A stretch of 64,000 bases of DNA from Helicobacter turcicus (GCF_019711685.1 NZ_JAIGYQ010000001.1:1-64000), one strand, 5' to 3'. Positions 1 to 9,535 are shown, numbered from the stretch's first letter. The notes: generated by a model from the letters alone, not told the origin. Translations and numbers: made by a program.

Positions 1-110
1 CTGTAACACAAGATAATGTTAATGTTGCAAACCATACAAATGCCATTTCTACACAAGTTAATAAGATTGCTGATGATATTTTAGGAGATGTGAATAAGAA
101 GAAGTTTTAG
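1..110 (+). CDS. Chemoreceptor (methyl-accepting chemotaxis protein), C-terminal fragment
   Basis: The window opens inside a reading frame (codons from position 3) that encodes about 35 residues and stops at TAG 108-110. The last residues read ...NKIADDILGDVNKKKF. From memory this is the tail of Helicobacter/Campylobacter Tlp chemoreceptors, which end in an IAxEIxxDxNKKxF-like segment after the cytoplasmic signalling coiled coil. Only the extreme C-terminus is present, so the sensor type is unknown. The fragment is short; the family call is inference from this one motif. Confidence 0.6.
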   Translation, partial: VTQDNVNVANHTNAISTQVNKIADDILGDVNKKKF

Positions 111-149
111 GGGTTAGGGGTTGGATTTGGATTTGGATTTGGTTGGGGG
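110..149. repeat. G-rich short tandem repeat (TTTGGA units)
   Basis: Directly after the chemoreceptor stop codon there are two GGGGTT-type units, three consecutive TTTGGA/ATTTGG hexamers, then GGTTGGGGG. All G runs are on the plus strand. The tract is non-coding and could fold as a weak G-quadruplex or vary by slippage; neither is shown by the sequence alone. Confidence 0.5.
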
Positions 150-168
150 TATGTTTTTTGAGGCTACC

Positions 169-201
169 TTTGATTTTAAGGCTTAAAGCCTTAAAATCAA
201 A
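169..201. terminator. Long palindrome, probable bidirectional terminator
   Basis: A perfect inverted repeat with 16-base arms (169-184 and 186-201) surrounds a single central base. Arms start TTTGATTTTAAGG and end CCTTAAAATCAAA, so the hairpin is flanked by T-rich and A-rich ends on both strands. It sits 58 bases after the chemoreceptor stop and would terminate that transcript. Confidence 0.65.
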
Positions 202-470
202 AAGCAGAATCTAGAATTCTCTAAAAAATAGAATCCTAAACTCTTGAAAAGTTTAAAAGAAAAACTTCTTTTTGCTTGGATATCAAGCGAGAATCAAGCA
301 TGGCTTTGCACACAAAGTATAAGCAATTTGTTCTCATATAAATTTAAGCTAACACACTGCAAACCTAAACTCAAGCCCACTCTAGTGCATATTTATTAAT
401 AATCCTAAGCTTCATAGAATCTTAATAAATTTTTGAAAAAATCTTAAAAATTAGAACTTACAATTCCACT

Positions 471-476
471 TATAAT
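471..476 (+). promoter_or_regulatory. -10 element (TATAAT)
   Basis: An exact TATAAT lies 22 bases before the ATG at 499, in a very AT-rich stretch as expected for Helicobacter RpoD promoters, which often lack a clear -35 box. The rest of 202-498 shows no gene. Confidence 0.5.
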
Positions 477-498
477 TTTATTTTTTAAGGAGTTTAGT

Positions 499-924
499 AT
501 GAAAAAGTTAAGTTTAGCATGTGCTTTTAGTGTTGTTCTTGGGACTAACATTCTTTTTGCTGGAGGTGTAGTGATTTAACAAAATGAATTGCCTCAAAAT
601 TCACAGAATTTTATCAAAACTTATTTTAGCAATGTTCAAATTGGCTTGGTTGAAAAAAGTTTTGATGATTATCAAGTAAAATTTACTAATGATTTAGAAG
701 TTGAGTTTGCAAAAGATGGAGATTGGAGAGAAGTTAAGTCTTATGTGCCTCTTACAAATACAAACTTCATCCCAAGAGAAGTTATGAATTGCGTAAAAGG
801 AAAGTATGCAACTGCTAAGATTATGGAGATTAAGAAAAACTACAATGGTTATGAAGTAAAGCTAGATGATCAAAAAGAGCTTATTATGGATAAGACTGGA
901 AACTTACTTAGCGAGAAATATTAA
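499..924 (+). pseudogene. PepSY-like (DUF2874-type) periplasmic protein, interrupted by in-frame TAA
   Basis: An ATG at 499 with a good ribosome site (AAGGAG, 487-492) opens a 26-codon signal-peptide-like segment (MKKLSLACAFS..., ending ILFAGGVVI), then meets TAA at 577-579. The same frame continues without further stops to TAA at 922-924. The continuation has two copies of the pattern LP...F(I)xxxF.....V.......YEVKL/F.....(V/L)EFxKdGdW, typical of PepSY-like DUF2874 proteins. Signal peptide and mature domain are therefore in one frame, split by a single nonsense codon; CAA (Gln) would restore it. A TTG at 589 could give a cytoplasmic product without export signal. Either a recent nonsense mutation, a sequencing error or readthrough is possible. 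Confidence 0.7.
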
Positions 925-1408
925 TAGCGATTTCACTACTTTTTATGCCTTGTTTTAAATTCTGCTTAAAATGTTACAAAACATGAGATAAGTCATTTTT
1001 TAGTTGGTAGCTTGTAAATATCTTGGAATTTGTAGTTGGAGGCAGTGATTGATGATTTATTCTGATGTATGTGCAAGAATGATAGATGTAACATTAGAAT
1101 ACCAGAAGGGAATGGTGGATTAATAAATCAAGATACTGATGAAAATATTAATAATGGCACTTCTCATTTTGAGTTTGCGGAGCGAACAAAGGATCTTAAG
1201 GCTTAGAATTTTTCAACTATTGTAAAATAAGATTCTAAAGAACGTTAAAATTTAATCCTTATTGCTTTATGCACTTGCAACTAACTTTAAAGCTTTTAGT
1301 AGTTTGGATTTTAAAATCTTATGTATAATTATGGCTTTAATTTGAGATTCTTGACCTTTAGGTTTGTTAAAATTGTTTGGAATCTAGTGCTTTGGGGGTA
1401 GTAAAATT
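925..1408. other. Gene-poor intergenic region
   Basis: About 480 bases without a recognisable gene. It contains a short plus-strand frame at 1069-1206 (45 codons, Cys-rich start CMCKNDRCN, no good ribosome site), which could be a relic. A TATAAT at 1324-1329 preceded by TG probably serves the transporter gene starting at 1409. No clear hairpin or RNA gene was seen. Confidence 0.5.
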
Positions 1409-2809
1409 ATGAAAGTGGAGAGAATACAAAAAGAATTTGTGCTAAAACGTGCCTTGATAATTTTAGTATTAGATGTTTGTTTGTGTGCGATTCTTTATTC
1501 TCTCTTGCCTTATGCGCATAATGAGAATTTAGGGATTTGTCTTTTAGTTTTTGTTGGAATCTTATGGCTAACAGAAGCTATGCATGTAAGTTTAACTGCT
1601 CTTTTGGTGCCAGTTTTATCTATTCTTTTGGGATTGCAAAACACCAGTGTTGCGCTTAGCTCTTTTGCAAACCCTATTATATTTCTGTTTTTTGGTGGGT
1701 TTGCACTTGCTACTGCGCTACATATTCAAGGTATTGATAGGCTCATTGCTCAAAAACTTATTATTTTAGCAAAAGGCAGAGTAAGAGTTGCTGTTTTTAT
1801 GCTTTTTGCTGTAACTGCGCTACTTTCAATGTGGATTAGCAATACTGCAACTGCAGCGATTATGCTTCCACTTGGGCTTGGAATTTTAAGTAATCTTAGT
1901 GCGCAAGAAGAGAGGCAAACTTTTGTTTTTGTTTTGCTCGGAATTGCATATAGTGCTAGCATTGGAGGCTTTGGAACATTAGTTGGCAGTCCTCCAAATG
2001 CAATTGCAGCCTCATCACTTGGTATCGGATTTTTGGATTGGATGAAAATTGGAATCCCTTTTATGCTTGTAATGTTTCCTTGTTGTTTGTTAATTTTATA
2101 TATTGTTATGAAGCCAAATTTAAATGAGCGTTTTTCTGTGCAATTTGAGAAAATGGAGTGGAATCTACACAAAACAATCACAAGTTTAATCTTTGTTGGA
2201 ATGGCAATGGCGTGGATTTTTAGTAAATGGATTAGTGTTTGGTTGGGCGGAATTCAAGATATTGATGCGATGATTGCTCTTATTGGCGTTGTGGTTATTG
2301 GGTTAAGTGGTATAGCTTCTTGGAGGGAAATCCAAAAGAATACAGATTGGGGGGTTTTATTTTTATTTGGCGGAGGGTTAGCACTTGGTGGGATTATTAA
2401 GGATTCTGGTGCAAGTGCTGTTATGGCAAATACTATTGCAAAAGCACTTGGAATGGGGGATTTTGGTAGCAATGTTTTAGGGGTTGGAAGTTGGATATTA
2501 GTTATTGTTGTGTTAGCGATTTTTATTATCCTGCTTACAGAATTTACAAGTAACACCGCGAGTGCAAGTCTTTTAATTCCGATTTTTGCCTCTCTTAGTG
2601 TGGCACTTAATATGCCAGATTCTATTTTGACACTTGTGATTGGCTTTGGGGCGGGTTGTGCCTTTATGCTTCCTGTTGCAACACCGCCAAATGCAATAGT
2701 GTTTGGAACAGGCTACATTAAGCAAAGTGAGATGATAAAAGCTGGGTTTTGGTTGGGCGTATTTTCTGTGTTCGTGCTTACATTGTTTGCGCTATTTATT
2801 TGGAGTTAA
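1409..2809 (+). CDS. DASS-family (SLC13-type) anion/dicarboxylate:sodium symporter
   Basis: A 466-residue protein with 11-12 hydrophobic segments. It carries the two paired signatures of divalent anion:Na+ symporters: SNTATAAIMLP near residues 145-155 with GTLVGSPPNAIA after it, and EFTSNTASASLLIP near 380-393 followed by MLPVATPPNAIVFGTGY near 422-440. These SNT and TPPN motifs form the substrate and sodium sites in the family. Likely substrates are C4-dicarboxylates, citrate or sulfate; the sequence does not decide. H. pylori has a comparable sodium-dependent dicarboxylate-type carrier. The gene stands alone, convergent with lepA with only 17 bases between stops. Confidence 0.88.
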   Translation: MKVERIQKEFVLKRALIILVLDVCLCAILYSLLPYAHNENLGICLLVFVGILWLTEAMHVSLTALLVPVLSILLGLQNTSVALSSFANPIIFLFFGGFALATALHIQGIDRLIAQKLIILAKGRVRVAVFMLFAVTALLSMWISNTATAAIMLPLGLGILSNLSAQEERQTFVFVLLGIAYSASIGGFGTLVGSPPNAIAASSLGIGFLDWMKIGIPFMLVMFPCCLLILYIVMKPNLNERFSVQFEKMEWNLHKTITSLIFVGMAMAWIFSKWISVWLGGIQDIDAMIALIGVVVIGLSGIASWREIQKNTDWGVLFLFGGGLALGGIIKDSGASAVMANTIAKALGMGDFGSNVLGVGSWILVIVVLAIFIILLTEFTSNTASASLLIPIFASLSVALNMPDSILTLVIGFGAGCAFMLPVATPPNAIVFGTGYIKQSEMIKAGFWLGVFSVFVLTLFALFIWS

Positions 2810-2826
2810 AGAGGAATTAAATTGAG

Positions 2827-4626
2827 TTAGTCAATTTTAAGCACTGCTAAAAATGCTTCCTGTGGCAAGGCTACTTTGCCGATTGCTTTCATTCTCTTTT
2901 TTCCTTCTTTTTGCTTCTCAAGTAATTTTCTTTTTCTTGTAATATCGCCTCCATAGCACTTTGCAGTTACATTTTTGCCCATAGATTTTACCGTCTCTCT
3001 AGCAATAATTTTATTGCCAATACTTGCTTGGATTGCTACTTCAAAAAGTTGTCGCGGAATAATCTCTTTCATAGCTTCTACTAGCTCTTTGCCACGTTCA
3101 TAAGATTTAGATTTTGGCACGATGATACTAAGGGCATCTACAATCTCATTTGCCACACGAATATCAAGTTTTACTAAATCGCCCTCTTGATAATCTAATG
3201 GCTCGTAATCAAAACTTGCATAGCCCTTTGTGCAGGATTTTAACTTGTCATAAAAGTCCATTACGATTTCATTTGTTGGAATCCAATATTCCAAAAGCAC
3301 ACGTGTTTCTTGCAAATATTCCATTTTCTTTTGTATTCCACGTCTGCTATTTAGAAGGGTTATCATATTGCCTAAAAACTCGCTAGGAACGATGATGGTT
3401 GCACGTACATAAGGTTCTTTAATTTGTGCAATTTTTTGTTCTGGTGGGAGTTCGCTTGGATTTTGAATATACACAATTTCGCCATCTGTTTTGGTTACTT
3501 CATACACAACCGTTGGTGCTGTGGCAATTAAATCAAGTCCAAATTCACGTTCTAAACGTTCTTTAACCACTTCCATATGTAAAAGCCCTAAAAATCCAAT
3601 ACGAAATCCAAAACCCAATGCCACAGAGGTTTCAGGTTCATAAGTTAAGCTTGAATCATTGAGCTTTAGTTTATCTAGTGCATCACGTAAGTCTTCAAAT
3701 TTGTCTGTATCAATGGGATAGATTCCAGCAAAAACAAAAGGTTTAGCTGGTTCAAATCCTGCAATAGGTTCTTTTGTCTTATTTTTAGAATCTGTCATTG
3801 TATCGCCCACGGCAATATCAGTAACATTTTTTAAACCTAAAATTACAATTCCAATTTCACCTGTTCGAATAGTTTTTGTCTTTTCTTGACGTAAAGGATG
3901 TGGATACATAAGTCCCAAAACTTCGTGGCTCTTGCCACTTCCCATAATATAGAGATTCTGCCCTGTGGAAATATTGCCATCTATCACACGCACAAGGGCT
4001 AAAGCACCTAGATAGTTATCAAACCAAGAATCATAAATGAGAGCTTTTGTTGGTGCATTAGCATCACCACTTGGAGCTGGAATCTTTTCTACAATAGTGT
4101 CTAAAAGCTCCTTGATACCGATATTTGCCTTTGCGCTTACTTCCAAAGCTTCTGCGCAGTCTAGTCCAATGGTTTGTTCAATCTCATCTTTTACGCGTTG
4201 TGGATTTGCTGCTGGTAGGTCAATTTTATTTAGCACGGGGATAATTTCAAGATTATTCTCTAGAGCAATATACACATTTGCAATTGTTTGGGCTTCTACG
4301 CCTTGACTAGCATCCACAACAAGCAATGCGCCCTCACAACTTGCAAGAGAGCGCGAGACTTCATAGCTAAAATCTACATGTCCTGGAGTGTCAATAAGAT
4401 TTAAAACATAATTTTCTCCCTTGTAGTTATAGTTTAGGCGTACGCTTTGAGCTTTTATTGTGATTCCACGCTCTTTTTCAATCTCCATTGTGTCCATAAC
4501 TTGTGCGCTCATCTCTCTTGCGCTAATTGCACCACAAGCTTGAATAAGGCAGTCAGCAAGAGTGGATTTTCCATGGTCAATATGTGCGATGATGGAGAAG
4601 TTGCGTATCTTTTGCATAGAATCCAT
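2827..4626 (-). CDS. lepA: Elongation factor 4 (LepA), ribosome back-translocase GTPase
   Basis: A translational GTPase of about 599 residues, the normal LepA length. The G1 loop AHIDHGKS is at about 14-21, the switch I region [11 protein letters not shown] follows, then DTPGHVDF (G3) near 75-85 and NKIDLP (G4) near 130. The C-terminal domain unique to EF4 is complete and ends with ...[21 protein letters not shown] place the start at the ATG at 4626 (MDSMQKIRN), which has TAAGG seven bases upstream; a TTG two codons earlier is too close to that site. LepA binds stalled or mistranslocated ribosomes at the membrane and cytosol. It is divergent from sppA. Confidence 0.97.
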   Translation of the reverse strand: MDSMQKIRNFSIIAHIDHGKSTLADCLIQACGAISAREMSAQVMDTMEIEKERGITIKAQSVRLNYNYKGENYVLNLIDTPGHVDFSYEVSRSLASCEGALLVVDASQGVEAQTIANVYIALENNLEIIPVLNKIDLPAANPQRVKDEIEQTIGLDCAEALEVSAKANIGIKELLDTIVEKIPAPSGDANAPTKALIYDSWFDNYLGALALVRVIDGNISTGQNLYIMGSGKSHEVLGLMYPHPLRQEKTKTIRTGEIGIVILGLKNVTDIAVGDTMTDSKNKTKEPIAGFEPAKPFVFAGIYPIDTDKFEDLRDALDKLKLNDSSLTYEPETSVALGFGFRIGFLGLLHMEVVKERLEREFGLDLIATAPTVVYEVTKTDGEIVYIQNPSELPPEQKIAQIKEPYVRATIIVPSEFLGNMITLLNSRRGIQKKMEYLQETRVLLEYWIPTNEIVMDFYDKLKSCTKGYASFDYEPLDYQEGDLVKLDIRVANEIVDALSIIVPKSKSYERGKELVEAMKEIIPRQLFEVAIQASIGNKIIARETVKSMGKNVTAKCYGGDITRKRKLLEKQKEGKKRMKAIGKVALPQEAFLAVLKID

Positions 4627-4696
4627 AAACAAACCTTAGAAACAAAATGTAAGGCAGAATCTTAACAAAAATAGACTTTAATGTTTTTTAGTGTGC

Positions 4697-4702
4697 TATA
4701 AT
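4697..4702 (+). promoter_or_regulatory. Extended -10 element for sppA
   Basis: TGTGCTATAAT contains an exact TATAAT, 37 bases before the GTG start of sppA, in the divergent lepA/sppA spacer. Confidence 0.5.
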
Positions 4703-4739
4703 TTCGCCTTTATTTTTTCTAATTTGCGGGGGCGTCTTC

Positions 4740-5621
4740 GTGCGATTTGTGGATTTTTTTATTAAACCTTTGGAATTTATCGGAAAGCATTTAAAAGCTC
4801 TAATTTTTTTACTTGTCGTGACACTAATTTTTATGCCAAAGCAGGAGAAAGCATTAGGAGATGCAAATGTTGCTAGGATTGATTTGTATGGAGCAATCTT
4901 ACAAAGCGATACTTTTTTGCAAGAGTTAGAATCTCTTGAGAAAAATCCTAATTTAAAAGGTATTTTATTAGTGATTGACTCACCTGGTGGCGCGATTGCA
5001 CCAAGTGTTGAAATCTCTGAAGCAATTAAGCGCGTTAATGCAAAGATTCCGGTGGTTGCGTATGCACAGGGTGCTATGGCAAGTGGAAGTTATCTAGCTG
5101 GTGTATGGGCGGATTCCATTGTGGCAAATCGTGGGGCATTGCTAGGTTCTATTGGGGTGATTATCAATGGTGTAGATATAAGCGAACTCGCTAAAAAAAT
5201 AGGAATCACGTCACAAACAATTAAAGCTGGAGTCTATAAGGAAGCTGGTACGCCAATGCGTTCTTGGAACAAGGAAGAGGAGGGAATGTTAAAGGGTTTA
5301 GTGCAAGAACAGTATTTAATGTTTGTAGAAGAGGTAGCAAGTGCTAGGAGACTTGATATAGCACAAGAGCCAAGTTTTGCGCAAGGTAGAATTCTAAGTG
5401 CAAAAAGTGCATTAGAGTTAGGACTTGTGGATAAGGTTGGAAGCATTTATGATGCACAGATACTGCTTTTTAAGAAGGCAAATATTTTAGAGCCAAAGTG
5501 GCTAAAACAGGAAAAAGATAAGATTGAAATGTATTTAGAAAAAATTTTTGGTGAGCAAATTTCTCTTGGAATCCAAAATGGAATTATAAAGGGGTTAGAG
5601 CAGTTTAGTAAGGTGCAGTAG
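4740..5621 (+). CDS. sppA: Signal peptide peptidase SppA (S49 family, short form)
   Basis: A 293-residue membrane-anchored serine protease with one transmembrane segment at about 19-32. The ClpP-like S49 core includes IDSPGG (79-84) and the nucleophile serine in GAMASGSY (Ser115); the general-base lysine lies in the segment IKAGVYKEAG around 161-170, as in Bacillus-type SppA with a Ser-Lys dyad. Length matches the 36-kDa form with a single protease domain, not the double-domain E. coli enzyme. It degrades remnant signal peptides in the membrane. GTG is the likely start. It is followed nine bases later by purU and probably cotranscribed. Confidence 0.93.
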   Translation: MRFVDFFIKPLEFIGKHLKALIFLLVVTLIFMPKQEKALGDANVARIDLYGAILQSDTFLQELESLEKNPNLKGILLVIDSPGGAIAPSVEISEAIKRVNAKIPVVAYAQGAMASGSYLAGVWADSIVANRGALLGSIGVIINGVDISELAKKIGITSQTIKAGVYKEAGTPMRSWNKEEEGMLKGLVQEQYLMFVEEVASARRLDIAQEPSFAQGRILSAKSALELGLVDKVGSIYDAQILLFKKANILEPKWLKQEKDKIEMYLEKIFGEQISLGIQNGIIKGLEQFSKVQ

Positions 5622-5630
5622 GGAGTAGAA

Positions 5631-6461
5631 ATGAAGATGATTTTAAAAATTCAAACATCAGATAGAAAAGGTTTGATTGCAGAGATTACACGTGTGATTT
5701 TTGATTTTAATCTGAATATTTTAACAAATGATGAATTTGTAGATACAGAAAATAACATCTTTTTTATGCGTTCAGAAATGCTAGGGGAGTGCGATATTAA
5801 TATGCTTAAAGGTGAGATTATTAAATTGCTTTGTAAAGATGCAAAAGTAGAGATTTTTGAAGCAAAACGTAGGAAAATTGTAATTTTATGCACGAAGGAA
5901 AATCACTGCTTAGGGGATTTGCTTATCCGTTATGATAGCGGAGAGTTAGATGCGGATATTTTAGCGGTGATTTCAAATTACGATTCCTTAGAGCCTCTGT
6001 GTCAGAAGTTTGATTTACCTTTTATCTGTATTCCTAGTGAAGATCTAAGTCGAGAGACTCATGAAAAAAAGGTACTAGAGAAGCTAAGAAAATTTTCTTG
6101 TGATTATATTGTGCTTGCAAAATATATGCGGATTTTAAGTCCCAAGTTTGTAGGAGAGTTTGAGGGTAAGATTATTAATATCCACCATAGCTTTTTACCA
6201 GCTTTCATTGGTGCAAATCCTTATAAACAAGCTTATGAACGCGGTGTTAAGATTATTGGTGCAACAGCGCATTTTGTTAATAATGCCTTAGATGAGGGTC
6301 CAATTATCTATCAAGACATTACAAAGGTTAATCATGCAATGCGCTGGAGAGATATGCAAAAAAGTGGACGTGATGTAGAAAAAATCGTGCTTGCTAAAGC
6401 TTTAAATTTAGCTTTGGAAGAAAAGATTTTCATTTACAATAATAAAACAATTGTGTTCTAG
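5631..6461 (+). CDS. purU: Formyltetrahydrofolate deformylase (PurU)
   Basis: A 276-residue enzyme that hydrolyses 10-formyl-THF to formate and THF, balancing one-carbon units for purine synthesis. It has an N-terminal ACT domain (1-80, starting MKMILKIQTSDRKGLIAEI) and a formyltransferase fold. Active-site features are Asn183, His185-His186 in INIHHSFLP and Asp221 in the DEGPII segment, all intact. A GGAG ribosome site precedes the ATG. It forms an operon with sppA upstream; the pairing has no obvious functional logic. Confidence 0.95.
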   Translation: MKMILKIQTSDRKGLIAEITRVIFDFNLNILTNDEFVDTENNIFFMRSEMLGECDINMLKGEIIKLLCKDAKVEIFEAKRRKIVILCTKENHCLGDLLIRYDSGELDADILAVISNYDSLEPLCQKFDLPFICIPSEDLSRETHEKKVLEKLRKFSCDYIVLAKYMRILSPKFVGEFEGKIINIHHSFLPAFIGANPYKQAYERGVKIIGATAHFVNNALDEGPIIYQDITKVNHAMRWRDMQKSGRDVEKIVLAKALNLALEEKIFIYNNKTIVF

Positions 6462-6701
6462 TAAGCTTAATCAAGAAGTAAAAGTATAAATTTATTCTAA
6501 AATCAAAATTATCGCAAACGTAATTGAAGTTTGGACTAAGTAAGTGGAATCCTAAAAAATAGAATAAGATACTAAAACCCAGAAAAGATTATATAAGAGA
6601 AGTAGAAAATACAAAGTAAATGCAAGAGCTGATTCTAGGACCAAGCACATTAGAAAAGCTTTGTATCAAGCCACAAAAAACTTGTGAGCTTGCATAGGAA
6701 T

Positions 6702-7430
6702 TTATTTTAGAATTTCTTGGATTGCTTGAATGCGTTTAGTATCACTTGGATGTGTGGATAGGAAATCTGAACTATCTTTCTCATCTGTTGCCATTTTTTG
6801 CCAAAAAGTGATTGCAGCTTGTGTGTTATAGCCTGCCTTTTGCATTAATGCGATTCCAACTTTATCGGCTTCTAGTTCGTGAGAGCGACTGAAGGGAAGC
6901 ATCACGCCAACATTGCTACCTACGCTATAAGCTTGATTGAATAATGAAGTGTATTCTGGGGCTTGTGATTGCACAATGAGTCCTAAGAGACTACCACCAA
7001 TTTGCCGAATGTTTTGCATACTCATACGCTCTGCACCATGACGTAAAATCGTATGTGCAATTTCATGAGATAAAACTACGGCTAATTCATCATCATTTGC
7101 GACTAAATCCATTAAACCTGTATAAACAAATACTTTACCGCCAGGAAGACAAAAGGCATTAATCTGCTCACCTTGTAATAGGTGAAATTCCCATTTAAAA
7201 TCTGGACGATTTGCAACATTAGCGATTCTAACTCCTACGCGTTCTACCATTTTTGTTTGTATTGCATTTCTGCTAATTTTTGCATTTTGTAAGATTTCTT
7301 TAGCACTTTGTTCTCCTAATGCCATTTCCTCTTTGTCGCTTAAAAGCATTAGTTGTGAACGATTTGTGTAATCCGTGGAAGCACAGGCATAAAAGAAAAT
7401 TGCTGTAATAATAAGCAGTAAATAGCGCAT
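6702..7430 (-). CDS. M48-family zinc metalloprotease, outer-membrane-type lipoprotein
   Basis: A 242-residue protein with a lipoprotein signal (lipobox FYAC, Cys16) and a single M48 peptidase domain. The zinc site is HEIAH at 122-126, with the third ligand probably Glu185 in SRSHELEAD. This resembles the LoiP/YcaL/BepA group of periplasmic proteases that clear misassembled outer-membrane proteins, but it lacks the TPR region of BepA. The start has AAGGAG seven bases upstream. It is a monocistronic gene convergent with purU across a 240-base spacer that holds no clear feature. Confidence 0.9.
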   Translation of the reverse strand: MRYLLLIITAIFFYACASTDYTNRSQLMLLSDKEEMALGEQSAKEILQNAKISRNAIQTKMVERVGVRIANVANRPDFKWEFHLLQGEQINAFCLPGGKVFVYTGLMDLVANDDELAVVLSHEIAHTILRHGAERMSMQNIRQIGGSLLGLIVQSQAPEYTSLFNQAYSVGSNVGVMLPFSRSHELEADKVGIALMQKAGYNTQAAITFWQKMATDEKDSSDFLSTHPSDTKRIQAIQEILK

Positions 7431-7546
7431 AACTTCTCCTTTTTTGTGCGTATTTTATACAAATTCCGTAAATGGAATCTAAAAATGTGTAAAATTAATA
7501 AGAATATTAAGCTTAAAGTTACATAATTGTCTAAAAAGGAGGCATA

Positions 7547-8968
7547 ATGGATTTATTTGCGCATAAGGATATTTTAAAGAATAAAATAGAGAATACGATT
7601 GAGGTTAAAAATCCCGCTACACAGGAGATTTTAGCTTATATAAAAAAGACAGATAAAGACGTTCTAGCGGAGATTATTAATAAAGCAGATAAGGCGCAAA
7701 AAGAGTGGGCGAACATTCTATCTGAAGAGAGAGCAGATATATTGATGCGCTTTTATTATTTAATGTTGGAACATAAAGACATTTTAGCGGAGATTATGAC
7801 AAAAGAGCAAGGTAAGCCCATAAGTGAGGCGCAAGGTGAGATTATCTATGCAGCATCGTTTATTAAGTGGTTTGCACAGCAAGCACGCCATGTTTGTGGA
7901 GATATTATGGAATCCAAAATGCAAGGGCAAAGATTAATGACGATAAAACAGCCTATTGGTGTGTGTGCGGCGATTACTCCGTGGAATTTTCCCTCTGCAA
8001 TGATTACGCGTAAAATTGCTCCAGCTTTAGCAAGCGGGTGTGCAATTATTGTAAAATCCGCTTCTTTGACGCCACTTAGTGCGTATGCACTAGAGTTGTT
8101 AGCCAAAGAAGCTGGGATTCCAAAAGATGTATTTGTGGTAGTAAATGGTGATTCTAATGTGGTTAGTGATGTGCTATGTGGGAGTGAGATTATTCGTAAA
8201 TTAAGCTTTACGGGTTCTACTGAAGTTGGGGCGCAGTTGTATGCAAAATGTGCAAAGACGATCAAAAAGCTAAGTATGGAGCTTGGAGGTAATGCTCCTT
8301 TTATTGTTTTTGATGATGCAAATTTGCAAGAAGCAATTGAAGGCATTATGGCTTCAAAGTTTCGCAATAGTGGACAAACTTGTGTGTGTGCAAATCGTAT
8401 TTATGTTCAAAGTGGAATCTATTCTAAGCTGTGTGTAGAGCTAGAGAAAGCAATGCGAGGGTTAAAGGTTGGCAATGGGCTAGAAAATGGTGTGAATCAA
8501 GGACCGCTTATTAATCAAAATGCTTTAGAAAAAGTTAAAGAGCATATTGCTGATGCACTCAAAAAAGGCGCAAAACTCCTTTATGGAGGAAAAGAGCATA
8601 GGCTTGGTGGGACTTATTTTGAACCCACATTGCTTTGTGATGTGGAATCTAATATGTTAGTCGCAAAAGAAGAGACCTTTGGTCCATTAGCACCAATTTT
8701 TAAGTTTAATACAGAAGAAGAGGTAATTGCTATGGCAAATGACACGGAGTTTGGGTTAGCGGCGTATTTTTTCACACAAGATTATAAGCGACAATGGCGT
8801 CTTGCAGAATCGCTAGAATATGGTATGGTTGGGATTAATACAGGATTAATCTCTAATGAGGTTGCGCCCTTTGGTGGTGTGAAGCATAGCGGACTAGGGA
8901 GAGAGGGTTCAAAATACGGGCTAGAGGAGTATATGGAACTAAAATATTTGTGTTTAAGTTTAAAATAG
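7547..8968 (+). CDS. gabD: NAD(P)-dependent aldehyde dehydrogenase, probably succinate-semialdehyde dehydrogenase
   Basis: A 473-residue class I aldehyde dehydrogenase. The cofactor site PWNFP is near 145-149, the FTGSTEVG loop near 221-228, the general base Glu245 lies in MELGGNAP and the nucleophile Cys279 in SGQTCVCANR. The C-terminal GGVKHSGLGREGSKYGLEEY motif is typical of GabD-type enzymes, which oxidise succinate semialdehyde to succinate. No GABA transaminase gene is adjacent, so the physiological aldehyde is an inference. The ribosome site AAAGGAGG is strong. Confidence 0.85.
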   Translation: MDLFAHKDILKNKIENTIEVKNPATQEILAYIKKTDKDVLAEIINKADKAQKEWANILSEERADILMRFYYLMLEHKDILAEIMTKEQGKPISEAQGEIIYAASFIKWFAQQARHVCGDIMESKMQGQRLMTIKQPIGVCAAITPWNFPSAMITRKIAPALASGCAIIVKSASLTPLSAYALELLAKEAGIPKDVFVVVNGDSNVVSDVLCGSEIIRKLSFTGSTEVGAQLYAKCAKTIKKLSMELGGNAPFIVFDDANLQEAIEGIMASKFRNSGQTCVCANRIYVQSGIYSKLCVELEKAMRGLKVGNGLENGVNQGPLINQNALEKVKEHIADALKKGAKLLYGGKEHRLGGTYFEPTLLCDVESNMLVAKEETFGPLAPIFKFNTEEEVIAMANDTEFGLAAYFFTQDYKRQWRLAESLEYGMVGINTGLISNEVAPFGGVKHSGLGREGSKYGLEEYMELKYLCLSLK

Positions 8969-8983
8969 TATATGAGTTTTGGC

Positions 8984-8989
8984 TATAAT
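8984..8989 (+). promoter_or_regulatory. -10 element for yqhA-lolA
   Basis: An exact TATAAT (context GGCTATAATTGCG) lies 31 bases before the TTG start at 9020, between gabD and the next gene. Confidence 0.5.
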
Positions 8990-9019
8990 TGCGCTTTATT
9001 TTAAAGAAAGGTTTGTCTT

Positions 9020-9526
9020 TTGAGGGTATTGTTTGAAAAATTAATGTGGAATGCACGATTATTTATTCTCTTAGCGGTAATTTTGTCGCTTATTGGCTCA
9101 ATTTTGCTCTTTGTTGTAGCAAGTGTGGATATACTAAAAACTACAAAGCAGACTTATTTGTATTATGTAGGTGCGTTAGGGGGTGAGGCAGATATTCACA
9201 ATATCTTATTGAATTCTATCATTATGGCAATTGATTTATATTTGATTGCAGTGGTGCTTTTAATTTTTGCTTTTGGTTTGTATGAACTATTTATTTCTAA
9301 AATTGAAGTTAAAGACGAGAGTCAATCTAAAGTGCTAGAGATTCATACACTAGATCAACTTAAAGATAAATTGGCTAAAGTGATTGTTATGGCATTAATT
9401 GTTGCATTCTTTTCAAAGGTGCTAAATATGGGAATGAAAACAACGCAAGATATGCTATTTTTTGCAATTTCTATTTTATCTCTTGCTGTGAGTCTGTATT
9501 TCTTGCATAAAGATGCTAAACATTAA
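9020..9526 (+). CDS. YqhA / UPF0114 family inner-membrane protein
   Basis: A 168-residue integral membrane protein with about four hydrophobic segments (around 13-33, 60-85, 115-135 and 142-160). The N-terminal EKLMWNARLFILLAVILSLI region matches my memory of UPF0114/YqhA proteins, which have an EkilwrsRwl-type start. No biochemical function is established for the family. A TTG start follows AAAGAAAGG. It is followed nine bases later by lolA, and the two probably share the promoter at 8984. Confidence 0.8.
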   Translation: MRVLFEKLMWNARLFILLAVILSLIGSILLFVVASVDILKTTKQTYLYYVGALGGEADIHNILLNSIIMAIDLYLIAVVLLIFAFGLYELFISKIEVKDESQSKVLEIHTLDQLKDKLAKVIVMALIVAFFSKVLNMGMKTTQDMLFFAISILSLAVSLYFLHKDAKH

Positions 9527-9535
9527 GGGTTTATA

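Noticed and set aside
6462-6701. tRNA or small RNA gene between purU and the M48 protease
   Set aside because: No T-loop (GTTCRANYC) or cloverleaf pairing was found here or in the other spacers.
7846-8367. Long minus-strand open frame inside gabD (173 codons)
   Set aside because: It mirrors the coding bias of gabD, has no ribosome site and no recognisable domain; treated as a shadow frame. The same applies to minus-strand frames inside acnB and plus-strand frames inside metH.
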